Source of the DNA: an uncultured Roseobacter sp.
GTDB lineage: Bacteria; Pseudomonadota; Alphaproteobacteria; Rhodobacterales; Rhodobacteraceae
Length of the DNA stretch: 64,000 nucleotides
Direction of reading: 5' to 3'
Assembly (NCBI RefSeq): GCF_947491795.1
Contig: NZ_CANLKW010000002.1
Span: 546,001-610,000 of the forward strand
Shown here: piece after piece, positions 33,963 to 42,202 of the stretch
How the letters are laid out: each line of letters starts with the position of its first letter
Numbering within the stretch: position 1 is the stretch's first letter
Notes under the pieces: model-generated
The model's input: only the letters and a program-made list of their open reading frames with translations
Database searches by the model: none
What the model was told of the DNA's origin: nothing
Program-made: the position numbers and the translations under genes

Positions 33963-34985
33963 TCAGGTATTGAACGGATCGGCCAGTGCCGATACCGCGC
34001 CGCTGATCAGCTGATAGCTCAGCAGATCTGCAATGTCGTGGGGGTCCCGTACCAGAGGTTCTGTCTGGCCGGGCAGGGTGCGTATTTCCGCACGGGCGCG
34101 GGATTCGAGCGCGCGCGCCTCTTCGTGACTGACGAATTCAAACCGCAGCGGCGCGCCGACGGGGGCCTGCGCGACAAGGGGCAGATCGCTGGGGATCACC
34201 GTTGCGATCCGGGGGTACCCGCCGGTTGTCTGGCTTTCACACATCAGAACATAGGGCGCGCCATCGCCGGTGACCTGAATGTCGCCGGTCACGATCACCT
34301 CCGAGACGATGGACAGCCCGTCATTGGCAAAAAAGCCTTCGCCGTCCTGGTCCATTCGAACGCCTTGCCGGTTACCCCGGGCGTCTCTGCGGAATTCGGT
34401 GTTGCTGAAACGCTCGATGGTATCGCGGCTGAATTCATTGGTCTGGGCAGATTCGACAACCCGGACCGTACCGCCACTCAGCCGGTCGGCAATTGGCAGC
34501 CGGTACCCGGGCCGGCAATTTCCTGCTGCCCCGAGCGGCAGGTCGTCACCGGCTTTGAGCAGGCCGCCGATACCCGCTTTGAGGTGGCTTCCGCGCGCAC
34601 CCATGTTGACCGGTGCATCAAATCCGCCGGCCACATGCAGGTAGCCGCAGGCACCGGACTGTGCCCCCCCGATTGTCAGTTTTGCGCCCGCAGGCAGCGC
34701 GTAGCTGGCATTCCAGACCAGTGGTGCGCCATCGATGCTGGCCGTCATCACGGCACCGGTCAGTGCGACAACCGTGTCCGCGCTGGCCTCAAAAGTACCG
34801 CCCATGCCGACCATCTCAATGGCCGCCAGATCCGCAGACTGCCCCAGCAGTGCCGCCCCTTCGTGCAGGGCCAGCGTATCAGCAGCACCACCACGTGTGA
34901 GGCCATGGGCGAAGTAACCGCTTCTGCCCATGTCCTGCAGGCTCATCGCAGGCCCGGCAGTCAGCACTTTGAGGTATCCGCTCAT
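33963..34985 (-). CDS. pxpC: 5-oxoprolinase subunit C
   Basis: Biotin-dependent carboxyltransferase-like (AHS2, KipA) subunit of 340 residues. It opens LKVLTAGPAMSLQDMGRSGYFAHGLTRGGAADTLAL and has GACGYLHVAGGFD, GSRGSHLKAGIGG and CESQTTGGYPRIATV, all typical. It overlaps the end of pxpB by four bases. With pxpA and pxpB it makes up the complete PxpABC set. Confidence 0.93.
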   Translation of the reverse strand: MSGYLKVLTAGPAMSLQDMGRSGYFAHGLTRGGAADTLALHEGAALLGQSADLAAIEMVGMGGTFEASADTVVALTGAVMTASIDGAPLVWNASYALPAGAKLTIGGAQSGACGYLHVAGGFDAPVNMGARGSHLKAGIGGLLKAGDDLPLGAAGNCRPGYRLPIADRLSGGTVRVVESAQTNEFSRDTIERFSNTEFRRDARGNRQGVRMDQDGEGFFANDGLSIVSEVIVTGDIQVTGDGAPYVLMCESQTTGGYPRIATVIPSDLPLVAQAPVGAPLRFEFVSHEEARALESRARAEIRTLPGQTEPLVRDPHDIADLLSYQLISGAVSALADPFNT

Positions 34986-35719
34986 GCCAGCGCCTCCCGC
35001 TCTGCAGCGCCAAACCCGTCGGGGTATTTTCCGCGCAGGGCTTCCAGTTCTGCGCGCGGGACAGCGGGAAATACGATCTCGTCTCCCGGAGACAGGGCAA
35101 AAGGTTCGGTGCCGGACATGTCAAACGTGCGAAATGCCGTCTGACCAATATGGCGCCAGCCGGTGGGGGTGGTGTTGGTGAAAATCACCAGTTGCCGGAT
35201 GGCCACCACCAGCGCGCCCGCCGGGACGTTCAGCGACAGGTCTTTTTGTCGGGGGATATTCCAGTTTTCTGCCAGCTCGCCCAGATAGGGCTGCCCCGGT
35301 GCAAAACCGATGGTCAGCACCCGTACCCGGGTCGAGGATATCTGCCTGATCGCCTCGTCCGGATCGACCCCGGCTGCGGCTGCCGCTTCTTCCAATTGCG
35401 GCGCTAGATCGGTGCCGTAGACGGTTGGGATGTGCCACAGTGTCCGGCCTTCGGGAAGCGGTGCTGCGAGCCAGTCGCGCGAAGCTAGCAGCGTTTCAAG
35501 CCGTTTGATCATCCGATCTGCGTCATGGGCCACAAGGTCGGTGATGACAAAAACGGATACCAGAGACATCGCTGTTTCTGACACTTCCGGCCAGTCTTCG
35601 GCGTCCACGGCTGCGCGGAACGCAACCGAGGCTTTGTTGGCAGCCTCGCTCATGGTGCCGGCAAATGTCACGAGCAGCCCCGACAGACCGACGGTTCGGA
35701 TGATAGGGTAATCTGTCAT
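34982..35719 (-). CDS. pxpB: 5-oxoprolinase subunit B
   Basis: AHS1 (KipI-like) subunit of 245 residues from the ATG at 35719 (MTDYPIIRTVGLSGLLVTF). The family core TLWHIPTVYGTDLAPQLEEAA, TIGFAPGQPYLGEL and VPAGALVVAIRQLVIFTNTTPTGWRHIGQT is complete. The frame runs further upstream to 35896, but that part lies inside the preceding transporter gene. Its start is two bases from the transporter's stop codon, so translation is coupled. Confidence 0.92.
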   Translation of the reverse strand: MTDYPIIRTVGLSGLLVTFAGTMSEAANKASVAFRAAVDAEDWPEVSETAMSLVSVFVITDLVAHDADRMIKRLETLLASRDWLAAPLPEGRTLWHIPTVYGTDLAPQLEEAAAAAGVDPDEAIRQISSTRVRVLTIGFAPGQPYLGELAENWNIPRQKDLSLNVPAGALVVAIRQLVIFTNTTPTGWRHIGQTAFRTFDMSGTEPFALSPGDEIVFPAVPRAELEALRGKYPDGFGAAEREALA

Positions 35720-35720
35720 A

Positions 35721-36647
35721 TCAGGTCTCCGACCGGTACAAACGGCGTAGCAGAACAGGCGTGAGATACATTGGCAGTTGCCAGCAGCCGACAAACACCA
35801 TGATGGGGGCGATTGTCTCGGGCGGCAGGGCGACCAGAAAGAGTGCGATGTTGCGGTTTCCCGCACCGATGGCCAGCGGGCCCGCGATCCAGGCAAGCTG
35901 CCCGCGTGACAAAAACAGGAACGTTGCGGCCTGAACGCCGTAGCTCAGGCCGAACGCCATAAGCGCCCAGCCAGCGACTGTCACCGGATCGCTGCGCAGC
36001 GCCGGGTTGAGAGCCGCCATCAGCCCGATGACGATGGCGGAAAAGGCAAGAACCGAAAGACCGTCGAGCGATTTGATCCGGTCCTGCGATGGTGCGGGAA
36101 ACAGAAAGGCGCGCAGAGCGAACCCAATCCCAGCCGCCACAAGGATAACTGCGAGCAACCTCAGGGCAGCGACGGTTACGTCCCCGGCTGCGCCCAGCTG
36201 TGGCATCAGCAGGAGTATGGGCAATACGGTCAGGGGAAAGCAGGCCGTACCCAGTACCAGGATCTGCATCATCCGCCCTGCATCCTGGCCCAGCAAAAGC
36301 GCCAGGTTGGGAGAGCCGGAAAGAGCGGGAGCGGCGGTGGCCAGCACTGCGGCCATTGCCACCGGTGTCGCCACGACCCCTCCAGCATAGCATAAAAGCC
36401 ACAGACAAACCGGCAGGGCCAGTTGCAAAACCAGAACGGACCCGATGCCCCAGCGAAGATCTGACAGGGCCCCCATGGCAGCCCGGTGGCCGATACGCAG
36501 CGCTGTAATCACCAGCAATACGGCGACCATCTGAGGCAGCCACGGGGCCATCGCTGCCGCCAGCCCTGGCAGCCCCAGGCCCAGCAGCAGCCCGATGATC
36601 AGGCAGGCGCGCGCATTGTCGGATATCAGCCAAAGGACACGCTCCAC
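35721..36647 (-). CDS. BASS-type (bile acid:sodium symporter-like) membrane transporter
   Basis: A 308-residue membrane protein with about ten helices and the BASS/arsenite-type layout: LLGLGLPGLAAAMAPWLPQMVAVLLVITALRIG near the N-terminus, VLATAAPALSGSPNLALLLGQDA in the middle (the substrate-site helix), and GPLAIGAGNRNIALFLVALPPETI near the end. The start is the GTG at 36647. It lies between the TRAP permease and pxpB with almost no spacing, so it is a true member of the operon and may move a related organic anion. Substrate unknown. Confidence 0.7.
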   Translation of the reverse strand: MERVLWLISDNARACLIIGLLLGLGLPGLAAAMAPWLPQMVAVLLVITALRIGHRAAMGALSDLRWGIGSVLVLQLALPVCLWLLCYAGGVVATPVAMAAVLATAAPALSGSPNLALLLGQDAGRMMQILVLGTACFPLTVLPILLLMPQLGAAGDVTVAALRLLAVILVAAGIGFALRAFLFPAPSQDRIKSLDGLSVLAFSAIVIGLMAALNPALRSDPVTVAGWALMAFGLSYGVQAATFLFLSRGQLAWIAGPLAIGAGNRNIALFLVALPPETIAPIMVFVGCWQLPMYLTPVLLRRLYRSET

Positions 36648-36649
36648 CG

Positions 36650-37960
36650 TCAGCCAGGGGTCTGTCGGAGGTTGTCCGGCAGCCAGGTTGCAATTTCCGG
36701 GAACCAGATCAGAACAAACACCATCAGCACCATGATCAGGAACATCGGCAGGGCTGCTTTGGTGATGTAGCCCATTTCGTGATCGGTCATGCCCTGGAGC
36801 ACAAACAGGTTAAAGCCGATGGGCGGGGTGATCTGCGCCATTTCCACGACGACCACCACGAAAATGCCAAACCAGATCAGGTCGATGCCGGCCTCGCGTA
36901 CCATCGGCTCGACAATGGCCATGGTCAGCACCACCGCGGAAATCCCGTCAAGGAACATGCCAAGGATAATGTAGAACACGAGCAGCGCCATGAGCAGTTC
37001 AAAACGCGCCAGTTCCATCGCGGCAATACCATCAGCCAGTGCACGGGGCAGGCCGGTGAAACCCATCGACAGTTTCAGAAAGGCAGCGCCCGCCAGGATC
37101 AGCGCGATCATGGCCGAGGTGCGCATGGCACCCATCAGGCTTTCCCTGAAGGAGGATACCGTCAGTGACCCTTGTGCCAGCGCGAGCGACAGCGCACCGA
37201 TGACACCGATGGCCGCAGCCTCTGTCGCGGTGGCCCAGCCGCCGTACATGGAGCCGATCACGACAGTAATGAGCGCCAGCACCGGCAGCAGAAAACGCGA
37301 ATTCTGCAGCTTTTCCGAAAAGCTCATGCCGGTTTCCATAATCGGGTTCCAGCGCGAGGACGTTTTGGAAACGATCGCCACATAGGCCATGAACATGCAA
37401 GCCAGGATCAGGCCGGGAAAGACACCTGCAAAGAAGAGTTTTGTGATGCTTTCATTGACGGTGACGCCGTAGACGATCAGCGCAATGGAGGGTGGGATCA
37501 TCAGGCCGAGGGTGGCAGCACCTGCGAGCGTTCCGATGACCATTTCTTCGGGGTATTTCCGCGCGCGCAGCTCCGGGATAGCCATTTTGCCGACCGTTGT
37601 CAGTGTTGCCGCTGATGAGCCCGAGACAGCGGCAAAAATCGTGCAGGAAACGATGTTGGTGTGCACCAGACCGCCGGGCATCCGGGCAAGCCAGGGTGAC
37701 AGACCTTTGAACATGTCCTCGCTCAGCCGCGTCCGGTACAGGATTTCACCCATCCAGATAAAAAGCGGCAGCGCGGTCAGGGTCCAGCTGGAGGACGAGG
37801 CCCAGATCGTTGTGATCATCGTATCACCAACGGGCCTGGTGGTGAAAAGCTCCATGCCGACCCAGGCGACACCCATCAGCGCGAGACCCACCCAGACACC
37901 CGTGCCGAGCAAGAGGAAAAGAACGACCAGAAAGAGGATAATCGCATAAATCTCAGTCAT
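36650..37960 (-). CDS. TRAP transporter large permease
   Basis: DctM-type permease, 436 residues from the ATG at 37960 (MTEIYAIILFLVVLF), with about 12 membrane helices. The family motif NIVSCTIFAAVSGSSAATLTTVGKMAIPELRARKYPEEM and the GLMIPPSIALIVYGV helix are intact. The operon places it between DctQ and the BASS-type transporter. The substrate is likely 5-oxoproline or a related D- or L-amino-acid derivative, inferred from the pxp and dad genes. Confidence 0.92.
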   Translation of the reverse strand: MTEIYAIILFLVVLFLLLGTGVWVGLALMGVAWVGMELFTTRPVGDTMITTIWASSSSWTLTALPLFIWMGEILYRTRLSEDMFKGLSPWLARMPGGLVHTNIVSCTIFAAVSGSSAATLTTVGKMAIPELRARKYPEEMVIGTLAGAATLGLMIPPSIALIVYGVTVNESITKLFFAGVFPGLILACMFMAYVAIVSKTSSRWNPIMETGMSFSEKLQNSRFLLPVLALITVVIGSMYGGWATATEAAAIGVIGALSLALAQGSLTVSSFRESLMGAMRTSAMIALILAGAAFLKLSMGFTGLPRALADGIAAMELARFELLMALLVFYIILGMFLDGISAVVLTMAIVEPMVREAGIDLIWFGIFVVVVVEMAQITPPIGFNLFVLQGMTDHEMGYITKAALPMFLIMVLMVFVLIWFPEIATWLPDNLRQTPG

Positions 37961-37964
37961 CTGA

Positions 37965-38489
37965 TTATACCTCGAAGTTTTCGTCGACGGTGTCCCGGAC
38001 AATCCGGTGCTCACCTTTGAAAATGACGTGGAAAAGGTTGTCGGTCAGTGCAATGGCCAGCAACCCGCCGCCGATCACCATGACAGATTGCGGTATCCAC
38101 AGTGCGGCGGCGTCCTGTCCCTGGCTGACCTCGTTGAATTTCCAGGACCAGTAGACGAACCAGTAGGCGTAGTAGGTAAAGTACCAGGCCACGGCGGCTC
38201 CGAGCGCAAAGCACCATATCTCCAGAAGCTTCTTCGGCCCGGCGGGAACCGCGTTCAGCAGGATCGAGACCCTGATATGGGCCCCGTGGTTCAGCGCGTT
38301 GGCAAAGGCAAGGAAACTGGCAGCAGCCATCGCATAGCCTGCGTAATTCGGCGCGCCTGGAAAGATCTCGCCGGTCCAGCGGGCCACCATCTGCGCAACA
38401 ATCAGCAACAGAATTGAAATGAGACACAGAGCGGCCAAAACGCCTGCGGCGAGGTACAGAAAATCAAGTATCTTGCGGATCGCAGACAT
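37965..38489 (-). CDS. TRAP transporter small permease
   Basis: DctQ-type subunit of 174 residues with four membrane helices, from the ATG at 38489 (MSAIRKILDFLYLAAGVLAA). The central YAMAAASFLAFANALNHGAHIRVSILLNAVP segment is typical. It lies four bases before dctM and 71 bases after dctP. The frame continues upstream to 38606 without conserved residues, so the shorter start is used. Confidence 0.9.
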   Translation of the reverse strand: MSAIRKILDFLYLAAGVLAALCLISILLLIVAQMVARWTGEIFPGAPNYAGYAMAAASFLAFANALNHGAHIRVSILLNAVPAGPKKLLEIWCFALGAAVAWYFTYYAYWFVYWSWKFNEVSQGQDAAALWIPQSVMVIGGGLLAIALTDNLFHVIFKGEHRIVRDTVDENFEV

Positions 38490-38559
38490 GCCGGTACTCC
38501 CAGAACTGCATGAATTCAGCGTGCGGTGGCCCCCGTTGCCGGAGGCCACCCGTAAGAGA

Positions 38560-39549
38560 TTACTGTGCCGCTTTGAAGGCATCCACGAGGGCTGCGCCCT
38601 CTTCACCAGCAGCTTCCAGCCACTCAGAGGTCATTGTCGCGCCGATTTCGCGCAGCTCTGCCATCAGAGCGTCACCAGCCGGCTGTACGGTCATGCCACC
38701 TGCGGCCAGACCGTCCATCGTGAACTGAGTGTAGGCCTTGGAGGCTTCCAGTCCGCGCGCCTCTGCTTCGGATGCACAGGCCTGAATGGCGGCTTTGTTT
38801 GCATCAGATACATCCGCCCAGACGTCCTGGTTGACCATGACGTAGTTGCGCGGCAGCCAGGCATCGACCTCGTAGAAGTGTGTCAGGCTTTCCCAGACCT
38901 TGCGGTCATAGCCTGTCGCACCCGACGACACCATGGACTCGGCCACACCTGTGGCAAAGGCCTGGGAGATTTCCGCGGCCTCAACAGTCACTGGCAGCAT
39001 ACCTGTCAGCTCGGCCAGACGGCTTGTGGTGTTGTTGTAGGACCGGAATTTGACACCTGCCATGTCGGCGACAGAGTTGACCTCTTTTTTGAAGTACAGG
39101 CCCTGAGGTGGCCACGGCACGGCATAGAGCAGTTCCAGGTTCTGTTCGTCCAGCAATGCCTCGATCTTGGGCTTGGCGGCCTCGTAGAGTTTTTCGCTGT
39201 CGTCGAAAGAGGGGGCCAGGAACGGAATGCTGTCAAAGCCGAATACGGCGCTTTCGTTCTGATGGCCGGACAACAGGCGTTCGCCGATCTGGACCTGGCC
39301 GGTCTGGATGGCGCGTTTGATGTCAGCACCTGCAAAAAGCGAACCGCCCGCATGCACCTCGATTGTGATCTCGCCGTTCGTTCCGGCGCCAACGCATTCT
39401 GCGAACGCAACACCGTTTTCCGAATGGAAATTAGACGCAGAATAAGCCATTGGCATATCCCATTTGTCTGCCGCGGCAACCGGCAGCGCCGCGCCCAGTG
39501 TCAGTGCCGCTGTTGCAGCTCCTGCCATCAGTCTGTTTGTCAGTTTCAT
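38560..39549 (-). CDS. TRAP transporter substrate-binding protein
   Basis: DctP-type periplasmic receptor, 329 residues, with a signal peptide ending near VAAA (residue 26). It shows KWDMPMAYSASNFHSENGVAFAE, EVHAGGSLFAGADIKRAIQTGQVQIG, GVKFRSYNNTTSRLAEL with the conserved arginine that binds a carboxylate, and GVAESMVSSGATG. AAGGAGAAAC precedes the ATG. The arginine suggests an organic acid ligand; the neighbouring pxp genes suggest which class. Confidence 0.9.
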   Translation of the reverse strand: MKLTNRLMAGAATAALTLGAALPVAAADKWDMPMAYSASNFHSENGVAFAECVGAGTNGEITIEVHAGGSLFAGADIKRAIQTGQVQIGERLLSGHQNESAVFGFDSIPFLAPSFDDSEKLYEAAKPKIEALLDEQNLELLYAVPWPPQGLYFKKEVNSVADMAGVKFRSYNNTTSRLAELTGMLPVTVEAAEISQAFATGVAESMVSSGATGYDRKVWESLTHFYEVDAWLPRNYVMVNQDVWADVSDANKAAIQACASEAEARGLEASKAYTQFTMDGLAAGGMTVQPAGDALMAELREIGATMTSEWLEAAGEEGAALVDAFKAAQ

Positions 39550-39579
39550 AAGTTTCTCCTTGTTGGTCGGTTTGTTATA

Positions 39580-40818
39580 TCATTTCCGGAAACGTTCCGG
39601 TGCATAAGGGGTCATGTCCAGATTTGTTGGCTGACCCGCAATCAGACCCGCCACCAGACGCCCTGTTTTCGGGCCCCCGGTCAGGCCAATGTGGTGATGC
39701 CCAAAAGCCGTCCACACCTTACTCTGCCCGATCTGTCCGATCAGAGGCAGGCTGTCACTGGGAGCCGGCCTGTGCCCCAGCCATTCAATCTCGTCCGTTG
39801 CGGTCATCGCAGGATATGCCGCACTGACCTGCCGTCGCATCAGTTCAAGAGGTGCTTTTGACGGGCCGGCGTCCAGCCCGCCCAGTTCCACAATCCCGGC
39901 ACAGCGCACGCCCTGTGCCATAGGCGTCGCAACAAATTTACCCGCAGCTATCATGGTCGGCCGCTTCGGGCCTTTTTCGGCGTTTTCAAAGACGATGTGA
40001 TAGCCGCGCTCGCTTTCCAGCGGCACGCTGATCCCCAGCTTTTTCATCATGGGCCCGGACCAGACGCCAGTGGCCAGAACCGCATTGTCGCACTCAAACC
40101 GGCCCTGCGTCGTTTCTACGGCCCGGATGCTGCCACCGGACAGGTCAAAGTCCTTAACATCCGCGAAGATCAGCTTTCCGCCCAGTTCCTCAAAATGTCC
40201 TGCAAGAGCGGCTACATAGCCGCCGGGGTCCCGGATAAAGCCGTGTTCTTTCAGCGCAGCAATCAGCCCCGCGCCCGCCAGATCAGGCTCATAGTCGGAC
40301 ACATCTGTGCCCTCGATCAGCTCGGGCTCGAAACCAGCGTCGCGGCGCAGCGCCCAGGTATAGGCGTCGCCGTCAAAGGCCGCTCTGTCCCTGTAGGCAA
40401 AACAATAGTCGCTCTCGGTAACCCAATGCTCGAGACCCGTGCCCGCGACCAGTGATTTATGCTGTGAAACGCTGTCGGTCACGACGGGTGCCAGGTCGCG
40501 CGCAATGCGCCGTGTGTCGGTGTCATTGGCGTTCGAGAGGTATTTTGCCAGCCAGGGCATCAGTTTCGGCAGGTAGCTCCAGCGCAGAAACAGCGGGAAG
40601 TCCGGCGATAACAGCATGCCCGGGGCCTTGCGGATCAGCCCGGGCGCCGTAACCGGCACCATCGACACCGCCGCAAGAACACCGGCATTTCCATGAGAGG
40701 TCCCCTTGCCCGGTCCGGCGCGGTCGATGATTGTGACGTCCAGCCCGGCACGGCGCAGCCAGATGCCGGTGCAAACACCGACAATACCGGCACCGACGAT
40801 GACCACATGCTGCGTCAT
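39580..40818 (-). CDS. D-amino-acid dehydrogenase (DadA-like FAD oxidoreductase)
   Basis: A 412-residue FAD protein. The Rossmann motif GAGIVGVCTGIWLRRAGLDVTIIDR is at residues 7-31, followed by GTSHGNAG, CDNAVLATGVWSG with the second FAD contact, and the C-terminal GHRPAPSDSLPLIGQ and GLTGGPKTGRLVAGLIAG typical of DadA-type enzymes. Such enzymes oxidise D-amino acids and pass electrons to the respiratory chain. It is the first gene of the operon containing TRAP and pxp genes and starts 135 bases from the divergent MarR gene. Confidence 0.85.
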   Translation of the reverse strand: MTQHVVIVGAGIVGVCTGIWLRRAGLDVTIIDRAGPGKGTSHGNAGVLAAVSMVPVTAPGLIRKAPGMLLSPDFPLFLRWSYLPKLMPWLAKYLSNANDTDTRRIARDLAPVVTDSVSQHKSLVAGTGLEHWVTESDYCFAYRDRAAFDGDAYTWALRRDAGFEPELIEGTDVSDYEPDLAGAGLIAALKEHGFIRDPGGYVAALAGHFEELGGKLIFADVKDFDLSGGSIRAVETTQGRFECDNAVLATGVWSGPMMKKLGISVPLESERGYHIVFENAEKGPKRPTMIAAGKFVATPMAQGVRCAGIVELGGLDAGPSKAPLELMRRQVSAAYPAMTATDEIEWLGHRPAPSDSLPLIGQIGQSKVWTAFGHHHIGLTGGPKTGRLVAGLIAGQPTNLDMTPYAPERFRK

Positions 40819-40907
40819 CGCACGACCCGATCCGTTGTGTTCAAAAACGGCATAGTACCCCCGGGAAACGATTCCCCGAGGTCAATACTGGCGATGTTTC
40901 ACAATAC

Positions 40908-40924
40908 GTCAACAATTTGTTGAC
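40908..40924. promoter_or_regulatory. 17-bp perfect palindrome, likely MarR operator
   Basis: GTCAACAA-T-TTGTTGAC is a perfect inverted repeat between the divergent dad-TRAP-pxp operon and the MarR gene, 30 bases before the latter. Its right half contains TTGACA, which could be a -35 box for the MarR gene, so binding would block that promoter. Motif seen; role inferred. Confidence 0.75.
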
Positions 40925-40953
40925 ATTTTATCCGCGTTGGGCACTCTGATGCC

Positions 40954-41469
40954 ATGTCAGACAGCTTTCTCGGACCCGTTGTTTCCTCCGCCCATCTTGC
41001 CAGCGGCTCTTTTGCCGAGATTTCTGAACTGGAATACGGGCTGATCCTGAGCACGCATGCGTTCCAGCGTTGGACTGTGCGTGCCATTTCAATGGCCGGG
41101 TACCCTGAGCTCAGCTCGCTGGATGTGCTGGTGTTGCATTCGGTTTTCCATCGGGACCGGCCCAAGAAGCTTGCCGACATCTGCCTTGTTCTGAATGTCG
41201 AGGACACGCATACGGTCAACTATTCCATTAAGAAACTGATCAAGGCCGGTCTGGTCAAAGACGGCAGACAGGGTAAGGAAAAGACCGTAGCTGTCACCGA
41301 GAAAGGGGCAGAAACCTGTGTCAGGTACCGGGATATCCGCGAGGGCCTTTTGCTGCGGGCTGTGGCCGAACTGGGGCTGGAGCCTGAGCAGGTCAGCCGG
41401 GCGGCCACGCTGTTGCGCCTGATGTCCGGCCAGTATGATCAGGCGGCGCGGGCGGCAACCACCTATTGA
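40954..41469 (+). CDS. MarR family transcriptional regulator
   Basis: A 171-residue winged-helix protein: LSSLDVLVLHSVFHRDRPKKLADICLVLNVEDTHTVNYSIKKLIKAGLVKDGRQGKEKTVAVTEKG covers helix-turn-helix and wing, with dimerising helices on both sides. The ATG at 40954 fits the family. It is divergent from the dad-TRAP-pxp operon and precedes the racemase gene by 31 bases, so it probably regulates both through the 17-bp palindrome. Confidence 0.85.
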   Translation: MSDSFLGPVVSSAHLASGSFAEISELEYGLILSTHAFQRWTVRAISMAGYPELSSLDVLVLHSVFHRDRPKKLADICLVLNVEDTHTVNYSIKKLIKAGLVKDGRQGKEKTVAVTEKGAETCVRYRDIREGLLLRAVAELGLEPEQVSRAATLLRLMSGQYDQAARAATTY

Positions 41470-41500
41470 TTGCGCAGGCGCGGCAGGGCACTAACCTCAC

Positions 41501-42202
41501 ATGACTGAAGAACTGACACCGCGTCTGGGCATCCTGATGCTTGATACGCAGTTTCCGCGTATTCCCGGAGACGTCGGCAATCCGGCCAGCTGGGCGTTTC
41601 CGGTGCGATATGCGGTTGTTCCGGGTGCGACACCGCAGGCAGTGGTCTGCGAGGATCCCGAACCCTTCGTGCAGGCCTTTATCCAGGCCGGGCGCGATCT
41701 GATCGGGCAGGGATGCACCGGGATCGCGACAACATGTGGTTTCCTGTCGCTGATCCGTTCCCGCCTTGTGCAGGAACTCGGTGTGCCAGTCGCAGCTTCA
41801 GCGTTGGAGCAGGCCGCTCAGATACAGGCGACGCTCGGCCCGAAAAAACGGATTGGTATTCTGACGATTTCAGCGCCCAACCTGACGCGGGCACATCTTT
41901 CTGTTGCAGGTGTGCCGCCTGATGCCGTGATCCGGGGCGTCGGGCAAACGGCTTTTGCAGACAGCATTCTGGGGAATAAACCCGACCTGGATACGGTGCG
42001 TGCCCGGAGAGAGCTGATACAGGCCGTACGGACAATGATTGTCGAGGCGCCCGAGGTTGGCGCTGTCCTGCTGGAGTGTACAAATATGGTCCCCTATGCC
42101 GCGGATATTGCGCGCGAAACGGGCCTGCCGGTGTATTCCATCTGGTCGTATCTGAACTGGTTCCACGCCAGCCTTTCGCCGGCACGTTTCCCCGCCCCCT
42201 AA
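41501..42202 (+). CDS. Asp/Glu racemase family protein
   Basis: A 233-residue protein of the aspartate/glutamate/hydantoin racemase superfamily, with the two catalytic cysteines in ATTCGFL (about residue 78) and LLECTNM (about 190), and GVPVAASALEQAAQI between them. ATG at 41501. Following the MarR gene and facing the D-amino-acid and 5-oxoproline genes, it may interconvert enantiomers of the imported compound. Its TAA stop overlaps the TAG of the convergent YcaQ-like gene. The exact substrate cannot be told. Confidence 0.82.
   Translation: MTEELTPRLGILMLDTQFPRIPGDVGNPASWAFPVRYAVVPGATPQAVVCEDPEPFVQAFIQAGRDLIGQGCTGIATTCGFLSLIRSRLVQELGVPVAASALEQAAQIQATLGPKKRIGILTISAPNLTRAHLSVAGVPPDAVIRGVGQTAFADSILGNKPDLDTVRARRELIQAVRTMIVEAPEVGAVLLECTNMVPYAADIARETGLPVYSIWSYLNWFHASLSPARFPAP

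Noticed and set aside
33615..35144. 509-codon plus-strand frame through pxpA, pxpC and pxpB
   Set aside because: Shadow of three well-identified minus-strand genes.
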